Positions 44,801 to 55,929 are shown, counted from the stretch's first letter. The stretch: DNA of 64,000 bases from Siniperca chuatsi (GCF_020085105.1 NC_058044.1:29144206-29208205), one strand, 5' to 3'. A program made the numbers and translations. Notes: a model not told the origin generated them from the letters alone.

Positions 44801-47719
44801 AGTGCCTGCAGTGAGAAGAAGCACATGCATTTTTCAGCACACAGCAATGCATATAAAACATCTTGAGAACATTTTCATGACTGGACTTTTACATACACAC
44901 CTCATCCAACAGTTGGTTAGTGACGTCATTAAGTGGCTCATGTGAAAACCTGCAATCTGCCCCTTGAGAACATTTTCCTTTTCTATGGAAGAACTTGCAG
45001 GGGAAGGACTGTGCAGTTTAGTTTAAGGAAATATTAGATATTCAACAGCCTCCAGTTTCTAACAATTAGCAGTACAATACTCATCACTGCAATGAGTTTA
45101 TGACAGAAAGATGTACAGATTATTGCTGTTGAACCAAAGGATATTGTGCATGTATGGGCAGCTCTCTCCTTTTGTGCAGAGTCCTTGGACATAAAATTTG
45201 CACACTTCTTTGACAAGATTGTTGTATCCCTGAATATGTTCCAGTTGGCAGTCGTCACCCTGCATACAGGAAAGGGAAGAAAGCAATGTTAGGACACTAG
45301 AGAGTGAATTATAACAGTGGTCAACAAAAGCTGAGGCCAGAATAATAATACATAATTCTATCCTACAAGTCACTTTGGCTTGTCAATTTTGGTGTCATAT
45401 CACTTTTAAAAAATATATATTAATACACAAAATAAACATAACCTGCCTTGATGCACCTTCCCCAAATGAAATGTCGACAAAGTAACCGCCCATCCACCAA
45501 CAAAGCATTCTGGTCCTTGAACTCCTGTGTCATGAACCTCGTACGTTTCACTTGGAAGTCCTAAGAGGAACGATGAGCATAACAAGAAGATTCACGTTAA
45601 CGTTTTCATTAATACATGATTAATACATTTAAGTATTTCTTTTGCCCCCTGAATTACTTCTTAAGGAGCATTCTGAGCTTTTGTTAGGGGCAGTTATTTA
45701 CTTACATTTTGTGGATTGATTTGTGTAAATTAGGAATGTCTCATTTCTGATGTTGCTATGGGGGACTGCCCTCAGTCAGTACACAAATCCTTTTTTTAAT
45801 TTAGAAAATGTTTTGAATGCCTCTTCATGCAAGTGTCCTTTCATTCAGACTGCAGTAGATAACAGGCTGATGGTGGTTAATATCTATCCTGACTGGCCCA
45901 ACCAAGGTTCTTGCTTACCTGCTTATCATTTTTATTTTTACTGCCCCATCCACTGTTTCTCGTAGGTCTAGTCTGATGGCTCCCACCTCTATTGGCAGGT
46001 CTGCATCTATCCTTCTGTTGATGCTGATTTTTCTGCCTCTCCGTCTCCTTTTTCTGCTGTTGTTGCTTGTTCACATTACGGTTATTTTTAGTTTTGCAAT
46101 TCTGACCTTTGTGACACATGTTATTGTAGCCAGCTTTATTTCTGTGGTTATGTTTCACTTCTTTGGTGAAGCCATCACTTGCATGTTCGCTATCAGTGTT
46201 CTGCATATGGCAGTGTATGGCCTCGGAGTCATCGTCTTTGAAGGATGTAGCATTATAAGTTCTGGTTGTCTGGGCTTGGTAACATCGCTTCTGTGGAAAG
46301 AAAATACATAGACATTAAATTTCAAGGAAATGTTGATGTCACGTAATATTGTAAGATTTATCATAACCTTTGCAAGTCCATAAATAACAATTCATGTTGT
46401 GCAGACAAGCAGCACAAACCCCATAGAACTTCATTACACAGAGTTGCAGGTGGACCTAGATCAAATGAATGGAGTCTAATACAACATTCCTGCAATAAAA
46501 GTTATATTGTTCAGTTTTTGTTGAAACTCTTTTAGAGAGGTACAGATTAAACCTTATGGTAATTTGAAGGCTGTAATTTGTGGTGGTGTTGAACTGTAAT
46601 GCACTGTGTTATACTAAGAGGTGTTTCTAAGTTGTGTGTAATATTAGACTATTTACATCATATTAATAGTAATTGATTCTATTTTCTTCATCTTCATTAA
46701 TAGACTTCTGAAACATTGAGTTTATGATAGGATTTATTTTTCTTAAAAGGTTATGACGATATCTACAATTTAGACATGACACCTGGAATGCTTATTGTCC
46801 GATCTGCTTCCCCTATGCCCCATTTGAACTTCTCTTGTTGATAAAAATCACCATTTAAAATTGGCCATCTAATCTTTATTCTTTTTTCAATTTCACTCGA
46901 TGGACCTTGACATATGTTGTTTGTCTCATTTTATCAATTATTGATGTTGCAATTGTCTCATGTATTTTAGATTGGGCTTTAGTATGTAGATGTGATTGTT
47001 TCATATTTTGAATCTGATGCCTGACAAAAATGTCCATGACCGAAGTGTTGTGTCTCTAATGAACTGCAGTGTCAGTGTGCAGGAAATCAACTCTTGTGCA
47101 TTATTTCATTTTCCTATGCATCTGTCTACCAGGTGTGCATTAGAAAAGACTCAGTTTAACAAATAAAAAACTGAACACTACAAACTTCACAAGGGTATGG
47201 TTTATTGCAGGGTTATATTAAACTGTATTAGTATTAGCTATGTGTACCACAGAAACTGGAAACTGAGTGTATCTAAATGATGCAGAAACCTAAAGCTTTC
47301 CATCTGATGTCGTGGTGCAGCCAGAAAAATCTTTCACCAAATGTGACATGTGAGATAAATATTCAACAACGTTCCAGAACAAGGACACAAAGATTAAATA
47401 TGTGATGTTAACTTTACGATGTAAAAACGTTAACATTATAGTTCAAGTTCAACTCACCTTTTTATAAGAGCCAGCCTGCTCACCCTGGGTTTTCCTCTTT
47501 CTGCCATTGCCTCTTTTACCATTATCAGTCTCGTTCCTATAAAAACAAAAAAAGAGTGAGTATGTAGATGAAGGCCATTTAAACAGAACTGGTCCTTCAA
47601 ACACATCAAAGCTAATGGCTATCTATAGTTAAATACCTGTGTGTAAAGGCTGGTTTACCAGGACTCTTGACATCTTCTTCAACAACAGATAGTCTCGTGA
47701 ACAGGTTTGCAAAAGCCAT
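38873..47719 (-). CDS. CCCH zinc-finger protein of the ZC3H4/6/8 family
   Basis: Eleven exons on the minus strand: 47637-47719, 47458-47536, 45919-46290, 45447-45560, 45145-45259, 44901-45010, 44669-44805, 42725-44529, 42523-42627, 42311-42405 and 38873-39199. All phases fit, giving about 1,113 residues. Start ATG at 47719 (MAFANLFTRL), resembling the MDFENLF start of ZC3H8. A basic Gln/Lys-rich stretch follows. Three fingers come next: C-X7-C-X5-C-X3-H (CRHFIWGRCIKGDDCQLEH), C-X7-C-X5-C-X3-H (CKFYVQGLCTKGESCPYMH) and C-X8-C-X5-C-X3-H (CKFFHRKGKCSQGADCRFSH). After that lies a Ser/Pro-rich exon of about 600 residues. The C-terminus (LKDLFKTLD) resembles ZC3H4/ZC3H6. Family members bind RNA in the nucleus; ZC3H8 belongs to the little elongation complex for snRNA transcription. 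Which paralog this is stays open. Join to the last exon is phase-consistent but crosses about 3 kb of LINE insertions. Confidence 0.8.
39209..39830 (-). mobile_element. L2-like LINE C-terminal fragment
   Basis: A 200-residue minus frame contains LDHITPVLKYLHWLPVCQII, FKILLLVYKALNGLGPKYI, PSRPLRSSRTGLLSVPRVKT and FYAPHIWNILPENCRSA. This is the conserved C-terminal region of L2/CR1-type fish LINE proteins, shared with 49,476-50,042. It ends about 10 bp from the acceptor of the last exon of the CCCH gene (39,199). Confidence 0.75.
39840..42045 (+). mobile_element. Rex/L2-like LINE with near-complete but broken ORF2
   Basis: 39,885-40,060 encodes the endonuclease end ([24 protein letters not shown]). 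40,089-40,493 is the linker. 40,480-41,220 is the reverse transcriptase (SEHDIRRAFKRVNTKKEAGP, LKRSTIILVPKK, YRPVTLTSVVMKCFERLV, LLFIDYSSEFNTTVSSRL). 41,221-41,437 continues in another frame (NTGAPQGYILSPLLYSLYTH, KFADDTAVV) and 41,449-41,679 holds the C-terminal part. Frameshifts near 40,490, 41,218 and 41,430 disable it. The 3' end is AT-rich with TTGATTGATT near 42,035. Confidence 0.8.
45011..45144 (-). other. Probable U12-type AT-AC intron in the CCCH zinc-finger gene
   Basis: On the minus strand the exon ends ...TACATGCACA and the intron begins ATATCCTTTGG, the U12-type 5' splice consensus. It ends ...ACTGCAC before AGTCCTTCCCC. About 13 bases upstream lies TTTCCTTAAAC, which fits the U12 branch-point consensus. 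Joining here keeps the frame (MH-K-SFPC). No phase-compatible GT-AG join was found. Confidence 0.85.
45260..45446 (-). other. Probable GC-AG intron inside the first CCCH finger
   Basis: The minus-strand donor reads AAG|GCAGGT and the acceptor GTATGCAG|GGTGAC. This gives the expected CIK-GDDC sequence. Using the adjacent GT (GCAG|GTTATG) would shift the frame into a TGA. Confidence 0.75.
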
Positions 47720-47759
47720 TTTATTTTGCTCGTCATTAGTTCATTGTTTCTCCCTGTGG

Positions 47760-48820
47760 AAAGAATAGCAGGCCACTCATAGCAGCGGAGGATGTGACCG
47801 ATCAGTCTTAAGCTATTAACGTAAAAAACAAACTTAAAACAGCCACCTGCACGCGGGGGATGGTCGTGATAACAAACGCTGCCTCGAGCACATAAATAAT
47901 GTACATAAATAGTGTTCTCCGGATATTATCTATCTATACCTGCTTTTCTGTTTAGGTATGAGGTGCCAAAATATATTCGAGTTTCGAGTCCAGTAAGTTG
48001 TGGTTTACGGCTCCGTTAGCTAGATACATCACTCCATCGTTTACCTCTTCTTCCGTGTTTGAGGCCAACGTCACCTCCGTGGGCTCTACCAAATATGGAC
48101 GGGGGCGGATACCCATGGATGTATTATCAGAACTGGATACGGAATCCCAAAATGGCGCCCATTCATTCCAATGAGAATAGCTGAGTACGGTATCTCTGCA
48201 CACTGAGACTTTGAGAGGGCGTGGTTACTTTCAATCATTTTTTTAATTTGGCCAATCAGAGGCTTACAATCCACTGTCAGTCAAAAACTAATTTCACCAA
48301 TACGCCTGAACCAGTTGTCTATCATTTTTTAACTAAGCGAATCACTTCACAGTATTATAAGGCGTAAGTTTATTCCTGACACATCCCACTTTTTAACCAT
48401 CGGTATGACAGAATATTTCAATGTATTGCAGATGAAGAATCTTGCATGTTTATTTGCAACAAATAAGAAAGTAACTTAGGCAGTGACCAACAGAAGTGGT
48501 ACTAAATGAAGACATGTTTTTTTCCAAAATAAGGTCCCATGGGGGACACCGGAAGGGGAAGGATTTCGCCTCTCTATACAACGTTGGTGACAGGGTTTCG
48601 TTCATTCCTATGAGAGCAGCTCAGTGGTGAATGAAGCCAAAAAAGTTCAACTTCCCAACATAAAATTACCCGGATCTTCCTATAGCTTCCGTATTGTGCG
48701 GCCCCACAGGTGCAAGCGCACTAGCGTTTCCCTTAACGTTAAAGGCTAACTTCTGGTTTAGCTCTCCACTAACTTGAATGGGGATCAATTGATTTAATCC
48801 TTTCCAAGTGTTATTGGGCC
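47760..48820. other. Upstream region of the CCCH gene, repeat-rich
   Basis: On the minus strand an acceptor-like CCACAG at about 47,755 suggests a 5' non-coding exon joined to the ATG exon, with the first exon somewhere in 47,820-48,080. 48,090-48,260 and 48,540-48,670 look like interspersed repeats ('caaaatggcgcccattcatt'). No promoter element was pinned down. Confidence 0.35.
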
Positions 48821-48822
48821 GA

Positions 48823-49311
48823 ATGGATCAAATTCTGATAGTGAAACGAGTCATTTCGCGAGGTGCCGTTAATTACGTCATTGCTGTCGCACAATTAAAA
48901 CGTGCCAGATCAACATTGTCGTTTTTCTTTCTTTCACTTGGTTAATGACCATCGGTTGTACACTACTTTTCACAATGCATTCTGGGATGCTTTGAGTCCA
49001 CTATATAGGGTATAATAATTCTCACTATATATTCGGACAGCACTACAAAATGGCGAACTCACTATATAATGGACTATATAGAGAGTAGTGAGTGATTCCG
49101 GACACACTGTGTCAAATTGGCTTCAAAGCACAGCACACTTCCTGGGAGCTTGTGGCCCGACCGTGGTCCGTCACGTGATGCTCAGGGGCCCAAAATGACT
49201 TTTTTCCATAGACTTATATTGTCAAAGAAGTGGCTATAAAATGGTGGATAAATTTTTTTGAGCATCACAACCCCCGCAAAATGACTCGTTTCACCATCAG
49301 AATTTGATCCT
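48823..49311. repeat. Inverted-repeat-bounded element, about 490 bp
   Basis: The left end TGGATCAAATTCTGATAGTG plus AAACGAGTCATTTCGCG is mirrored at the right by CGCAAAATGACTCGTTTCAC plus CATCAGAATTTGATCC. The arms are about 37 bp with few mismatches. An inner portion (48,990-49,115, 'ccactatatagggtataata') is itself a known-looking fish repeat, so insertions may be nested. Confidence 0.6.
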
Positions 49312-49409
49312 TTGGATCATGAGTGGTGTGCCAGTAGAAATCAGTTTATGCTGCTGGATTATGAGCAGTATGCCTGATTATATTATATACTGTATTTTGT
49401 GTCCGACTG

Positions 49410-51150
49410 ATAATAATAAAATAAATAATACAACTTTATTTATAGAGCACTTATCAAAACAAAGTACAAAGTGCTTCACAACAAGATAAACAAAATACCA
49501 CAGTGAATGATGACTATAAAGAAATAAAATACACAAAAGCAATAAAATAAACAGCCAGTCCAGGTAAAATCAGGATATGCTTTCTGATAAAAATGTGTTT
49601 TGAGAAGAGACTTAAAAGAAGACACTGACTCAGACAACCTCATTTCTTTGTGCAAGTTGTTCCAGAGCCTCGGGGCACTGATGGCAAAAGCTCTGTCCCC
49701 CTTAGTTTTCATCCTGGACTCAGGAACAGACAGAAGACCCCTGCCCGAAGATCTCAAACTACGTGAAGGTTCATAAGGGATTACAAGGTCTAAAATATAG
49801 TCTGGAGCCAGGCCATGGAGAGCCTTAAAAATAATAAACAAGATCTTAAAATCAATCCTAAAACAAACAGGGAGCCAATGTAAAGAGGCTAAAGCAGGTG
49901 TGATGTGGTCGTACCTCTTGGTCCTGGTTAACAGCCAAGCAGCTGAGTTCTGTACAGTCTGCAGTCGTTTCAAAGTTTTTTGATTAAGACAATTGAACAG
50001 GCTGTTACAATAACCAAGGCGTGAGGAGATAAAAGCATGCACAACAGTTTCTGCATCACTAAGATTTAAAATAGATCGTATTTTGGCAATGTTTCTGAGG
50101 TGATAAAAACATGATTGGACAAGTTTAGTGATATGTTGCTCAAAACATAAATTGCTATCAAACAGGACACCAAAATTTCTTGCAACCGGCTTGATATGTT
50201 GTGACAGGTTACCAGTAGATGGCAGTATTTGTTTAGTGATGTGTTGGGGCCCAATAACAAGGATTTTATTGCATTGAGCTTAAGAAAATTTATAGTCATC
50301 CAATTTTTTATGTCGGACAGGCAGTCCTGCAGAGAACTCAGCGTACTCAGGTCAGTGGGCTTGACTGGGAGGTACAGCTGAGTGTCATCCGCATAACAAT
50401 GAAAAGAAATACCATGTCTGCGGATGACCTCACCCAAGGGAAGCATGTAGGAGGAGTACAGTATTGGTCCCAGAATTGAACCTTGAGGCACACCATAGTT
50501 GATATGGGTAAAGGATGACATGAAGTTATTAATGCTAACACTCAATTTTTTGACTTTGAGAAGGGCTGTCTCAGTGCTGTGGTGCTGACGAAAGCCAGAT
50601 TGGAACTTTTCAAAGGTATTATTGTTTTCCACAGCAGCAAGAAGCTGCTTAGATACAAGTTTTTCGAGAATCTTCTAAATAAAAGGCAGTTTGGAGATTG
50701 GACGATAGTTATCCAGGAGGGTGGGATCAAGCCCAGGTTTTTTTAGGACTGGCTGGACACAAGCAGTTTTAAAGTAATCTGGGATGCAGCCAGTAGACAG
50801 TGAGCTGTTAAAAATAATTTGTAAAAGGGGCGCAATACAATCCATAAATTCCAATAAAAACCTAGTTGGGTTTTTGTCCAGAGGGCTGGAGGATACTCTC
50901 ATAAGAGACATGATGTCTGTGAGTTCAGGCAGAGTAATAGCAGAAAAATTGCTCAAAGAATCCCTGAGCAGGTGATCCACATCTAAAAAGGCAGGATTGG
51001 GGGTGATATCAGATCTTATTAACTCCACCTTTCCAGCAAAGTGCAAAAGAAACTTTTCCCAATCAGCATCACAATCAGCAGGGGCACAAGGAGAGGCAGG
51101 GTTAACTAACTGATCCCAACTTGCTCTTAGTGGTAGAACAGGTCGTCCAC
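49410..51150 (-). mobile_element. L2-like LINE, 5'-truncated
   Basis: Minus-strand frames in order: 51,046-50,675 (DYFKTACVQPVLKKPGLDPT, LLDNYRPISKLPF), 50,632-50,066 (FQSGFRQHHSTETALLKV, INYGVPQGSILGPILYSSYM, FHCYADDTQLYLPV) and 50,042-49,476 (SSRLGYCNSLFNCLNQKTLK, HITPALASLHWLPV, APRLWNNLHKEM). The RT catalytic YADD is intact. The 3' end has the TTTGTACTTTGTTTTG...AAATAAAGTTG tail at 49,410-49,475. A stop at about 50,676, a gap between the first two frames (the F-DTVDH motif is missing) and a break at 50,281 show it is inactive. Confidence 0.8.
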
Positions 51151-51159
51151 CAATCGTAA

Positions 51160-52200
51160 GGTAATGTTATTAGTAATACCTGTGCTTTTCCCACTATGAC
51201 AAGTCAATGTCATGTGCAATGTCTGCTGTGAAAAAGGCCAATAATATAACTTGGTAAATACATCCATGTACACAAATGTAAACGACTCAACCAACTTTTA
51301 CTCACTTTAACAATGACTTTAAATTACATATTTAATTCCTTTCAGTGTAATAATTAAACAAAAATGCCAAGAAACTACATTGCCTCATATCTCAGCCACT
51401 GTTATTTTTAAGGGTATTTTCAATGTTATTTTATCTGTGCCTTGTGGTTCTGTAGCCTTTACTTGACTCTCTTACCTGTCTTTGACTCTCCACCTGTGTT
51501 AAGGGATTCTATTGTTATTCTTATTGTTTATTATTATTATATTATGAAATAAATGTATCTGGATGTTCTGTTTTGTCCCATGATTTGTCACATTATAATG
51601 GGGCAGAAAAGTTCCATAAGCACCCGAGACAAGCTCTATCCCCTCTGACCTAAATACACTTGTATGATGAAAATGAATGAATCAATCAATGAAACTTTCA
51701 CACTGACACAAGCATGCACGCCAGCTAGCCTCAGAGAATCCAAATTTGGTCACGCTTTTGTGATAAGAAAAAGAAAAGAAAGGTCAGAAACATGCTTTTG
51801 AACGCCTACACACACACACACACACATACACACACACACTGAGGGAGTATTTAGATTCAGTTCTCATTGTGGTGACCCAATCATTTTATCACACTGACCA
51901 AACACCTTAATATTATGTGGTTATTCCTTAAAAAAAAATAGCTGTTATGACCTAGTTTGGAGGTTTCAGGAGCAAATGCTATCAGATGTGGGAGGTATCG
52001 TGTACAATTTGCACATGACTTTAATGACTTGAGAAACCAGGCAGCACGGCACAGAGGTGATGCTCTGTAATCTTAAAGCAAATCCACTCTATCCAGTTTG
52101 CTACTAGGTGTTACTGTCAAGAGAGATGAACTCTTAAATTAATAGGATTAAATTGTAATTGAATCACCTTGGCTGAACGGTGAACAAGCACACTCTCATC
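51160..52200. other. Intergenic DNA upstream of pla2g12b, with a CA repeat
   Basis: AT-rich unique-looking sequence. A (CA)n microsatellite is at 51,808-51,838. No gene or clear TATA box was recognised. Confidence 0.5.
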
Positions 52201-52407
52201 AATGAGCAAGAATGATAAAAGCTCAGACATGTCAAAAAGACGAGATAGAAGCTGGACTTTGTTCCTCCACATATGAGGCCGTCCCTGTGTCTGGCTCAAA
52301 GTTCAGGTCACACAGACAGTTTCAGTATTGCCTCTGTGAGCGTGTTTGTGTTTCCCCTGAGTCTCTGAACTCTAACTCTGTTCATACTGAGCTGTCTGAG
52401 CTACAGG

Positions 52408-55400
52408 ATGACCCGTTGGGCCCTTCTTGCGGCCCTCTTGCTCCTGCTGGGCCTGTTCCTCCACAGCGCCGTCAGTCAAGAGGCTGAGGACCCAGCTACA
52501 ACAGCACCACCACCACCACCACAAGGCCAGGCCTCTGATGGCACGCAGGAGGAGGACGAGAACAACGAGTGGGGACTAAACTCCCTCAGAGGTGGCTTTG
52601 AGTCAGTCGGCGGCTACTTTGACTCGATGCTGGAGTTCATGGGCGGACGTGATGGAGTGTGCCAATACCGCTGTCGATATGGTAAGTCAGTTACCATATT
52701 GATGTTCCACCACTGATATATCTTTTTGGTTAATTTTTTCCTCCAAAACATTTTAGAATTGAATCTTAACTGAAAGGAGGAAATGTATTACAGTTTCCCC
52801 TTAACACTGATTACATGCAAAAAGAGTTCCACAAGTGTAGGTTTTTTGGGAGGGTTTAGGTGTCCTGTGCTCCAGTTGATGCTGTTTTCACCCCGATAAC
52901 AATAAAGTTCTTGGGGAAAACACAAAATACTTAATCTTTTTTGGAATATTCAATATCTATAGATATTCAATATCTATAGATATAGATCATAAATTTAAAT
53001 GGTTATAGTCTGGAAATTGCCTGTATGGGACAACAAGGCAACAATTTAAACCCAATAACAATAATGCTCTGATACTTAACACATAGGACTTCTTCTTATA
53101 CTTATTACCTTTGTTATCATCTGGAAGAGGGCCTGGAAATGGACTGTGACCCCAGCATGATAGGAGAGGTTTCATGCAGTGATGAATATGATGTGAATAG
53201 ATATGAACCAAATAAGTAACCTTTGTTTATCTATGTGCAAACACGGATCTACTTTAAAACCCACATGGCTGTCAGAGTCCAACACATTTCCACTGGCCTG
53301 TTGTGAAACATGACCTACACCAGATATTTTGCTTTGCTTCCCCTCTCAGGTAAAGCTCCTCTTCCTCGTCCTGGCTACCAGATGCCAGAACCTGATGGAT
53401 GTAGCTCTTACTTCTTTGGTCTTCCTGTTCCAGATGGGGTATGCGTCTTCTGTCTATTCAGGGCAAATTCATGTAGATTTATCTAACTTGGAAAATTGAT
53501 ACTGATATAAAAAGCTGAATCTACATTCCTAAAGGACTCTTCCTAAACACTCTTGACGAAGGTCCAGAGGGGCCGAAACGTTAATAAATAGTGTGCGGGA
53601 TTCTTTCTTTTTTCTCATAAAGGACTGTACAAAAATGATTGGTGTGGGGAAGAGGGCCGAAACTTATGTTTGACATTTTAAAAAGCAGGACCCTCCCCAG
53701 AGTTATTAATATTTGCTTAGGACCCTCCCCTTAACTAAAAAAAAAAAAAAAACCTACAACACCCTCCGCCCTAATATCTCAACTTAGCCCTGCTTTCAAG
53801 CTGAACACGTTAATGGAACAATAATTTTTTCGTAGCCCAAATTACACATAAGAAGTGTAATTAACAATTGCCAAAATTATGGAAAACATAACAAACGGTG
53901 TGTCCTGTTTATCGAACATTCAAGCTGCCGTCTATTTTTGAACTAAGTGCTACTAAATGAACAGTTATTACCACTGACACTGAAGAAGCATACAGGGGCA
54001 CGGAGGTTCTGAGCACTAATATTTTTGCTTCACCGATTAGCAGAACAGGTTGGGTTGTGCTGAAATAGTATTATATTTTAGGTTAACTCTATAGCATATA
54101 TTTAACTTTACTGGAGGTGTGTTTTGATGCATAGTCAAGTTAAGGCGACTGTTGGCTTGTCAAATAATTGCCTGCTTCTTAGAAAGATAATGTTTAATCC
54201 CTACTAAATAGTAAGATCCATGTCTAATGTTTCTCAAAACTGACATTATGGTTTTACCAGCCTAAATTTGAAGTGTAAAATAAAGCCCCAATAATAACTT
54301 AATTTTTTTGGACGTAACTATTTTAAAGTAATTCTTCTAAATATCACGAGAAAAAGATGAAATAAAATAGAAATCTGGGGCTATAAAGACCCTGCCCCTG
54401 CTCTCCCACAACAATCAAACTACCCTCCCTTCAGCAAAAAGTAAATAACATATAACCCTCACCCTTTTCTGACCCCCCTTCAAATAATTTTCGAACAGTC
54501 CCTAAATGTCAGGAGAAGTCTACATTTGACGGAATAATGGAAGCAAAACTAACCACCTATGAACCCCCCACCCTTGCATACAAACACATTAATCACCTTT
54601 GTTGTGTGCCAGATGGACATGGGCATCCCTGCCATGACCAAGTGTTGCAATCAGCTGGATATGTGTTACGACACCTGCGGCTCCAACAAGTACCGCTGCG
54701 ACTCCAAGTTCCGCTGGTGCCTCCACAGCATCTGTTCTGACCTCAAGAAGAGCCTTGGCTTTGTGTCAAAAGTTGAAGGTCGGTAACCTTTTAACCTTCA
54801 TTTCATCTAGGGCAGGGTTACCGAGCCCATCCCCATTTTTCAGCATAATTCTGCCATAACTTCATCTTTAATAATTCAACAGCTGGAATAAAATTAGAAC
54901 TGGTTTGGGAACACACTTTACTTGCATTCAATACTTGCTACTGTGGGCTTGGCCTGAGTTGACTTACACTGACCCAGTATGTGACAGCTGAAAACGATGT
55001 CACGATGACTAGTTGTGATACTTAGTCATTTTTTAAATTTCCCTCCTTGAAAAAAGCAGGTGGGATAGGAAAAGGTCACAGCTGGTCTGGGCAGAAGCCT
55101 GCTTCTCCATCACATTTTAAAAGTTATGAATGTGGGTTTAATGTAATGTATAAAACCCTTGTGAAGAGAGCCAAATGTCTCAAAAAATTAGGCTCATATT
55201 TTAAAAAAATGTTCCTGAGATCTCAATACAAAATATTAAAATGCTCAAGTCACGTACTGATAATTCAGTGTACTATGACATTAACTGAGTAAATCTCAGA
55301 TTACAGGAAAATGTTGAACATTACCTTCTTTTGTACATACTGCTCTGTACCGACTGCCATTCCTGTTTCTGTTTCTGTCATTTTCTCTCCTCAGCATGTG

Positions 55401-55513
55401 AGACGGTAGCAGACACCTTGTTCAACACAGTGTGGACTCTGGGCTGCAGACCCTACATGAACAGCCAGAGAGCAGCGTGCTATTGTCAAGGAGAGGAGAA
55501 AGACGAACTTTAG
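52408..55513 (+). CDS. pla2g12b: Group XIIB secretory phospholipase A2-like protein (catalytically inactive)
   Basis: Four exons, 52408-52681, 53350-53438, 54613-54778 and 55395-55513, give 215 residues. The start ATG opens a signal peptide ([20 protein letters not shown]). Next come a Pro-rich acidic spacer, then NGVCQ/RYG-type group XII sequence, [20 protein letters not shown], the Cys-rich core ([20 protein letters not shown]) and [15 protein letters not shown]. The position of the catalytic His in the CCxxHDxCY motif is Leu (CCNQLDMCY), the hallmark of group XIIB, so it should lack esterase activity. The protein ends GEEKDEL, an ER-retrieval signal; the human protein, as I recall it, ends KEEL. 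Family knowledge places it in the ER of liver and intestine, promoting lipidation of apoB lipoproteins. A poly(A) signal lies at 55900-55905. Confidence 0.95.
53550..53625 (+). mobile_element. Penelope-like element 3' tail fragment with a hammerhead-like core
   Basis: In intron 2 of pla2g12b, the text CTTGACGAAGGTCCAGAGGG followed by GCCGAAACGTTAATAAATAG resembles the 3' tail of Penelope-like elements (GACGAAGG...CCGAAACGTT). It has TGACGA, a 5-bp stem (GGTCC/GGGCC) closed by AGAG, and GAAAC, the arrangement of a hammerhead ribozyme core. The conserved C before TGA is T. Confidence 0.5.
54370..54510. repeat. Dispersed C-rich repeat, copy B
   Basis: It shares 'cctgctctccca', 'ttttctgacc' and the C-rich spacing of 7,095-7,250. 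It lies in intron 2 of pla2g12b, just before exon 3. Confidence 0.5.
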
Positions 55514-55929
55514 ATTAAAACATGAACCACTCTCCTATTTATAACAGTATCAACTAGAGCTAGTCTTTGCAACCCGAGCTATGGTGTTGCAAAGACTGCT
55601 GTGTGACTACTTGAGTAATTTATTTGGAAGCTCTTGTTCTGGTTTTGTTCAAAGTCACTATTTTACTTCGCAAAAACATTTGGACGTTATTTTTAAAAGT
55701 TTAACTGCACACTGTGTTGCAAGCCAAAACTCTATTGGTTTGTTTTAGAGGTGCATCAATGCTGTCTGTAGAGGTATTAGCACCAATGGCATATGATTTT
55801 GGAAAAGCAAAATTAACCGTAACTCCACCTTATAATGCATTGATAGCCTCTTGTGCTTCATACATTGAGTGTGTTATGTCATACTTAGTCTACTGTATGA
55901 ATAAATATTATTGACACATATATGTATGT

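Noticed and set aside
45976-46311. 111-codon hydrophobic frame on the plus strand
   Set aside because: It is antisense to the CCCH gene exon 45919-46290; the Leu/Phe-rich content is the mirror of Lys/Gln/Asn codons.
47952-48203. 83-codon minus-strand frame upstream of the CCCH gene
   Set aside because: It overlaps repeat-like text and has no phase-compatible splice into the gene; probably 5' UTR or repeat.
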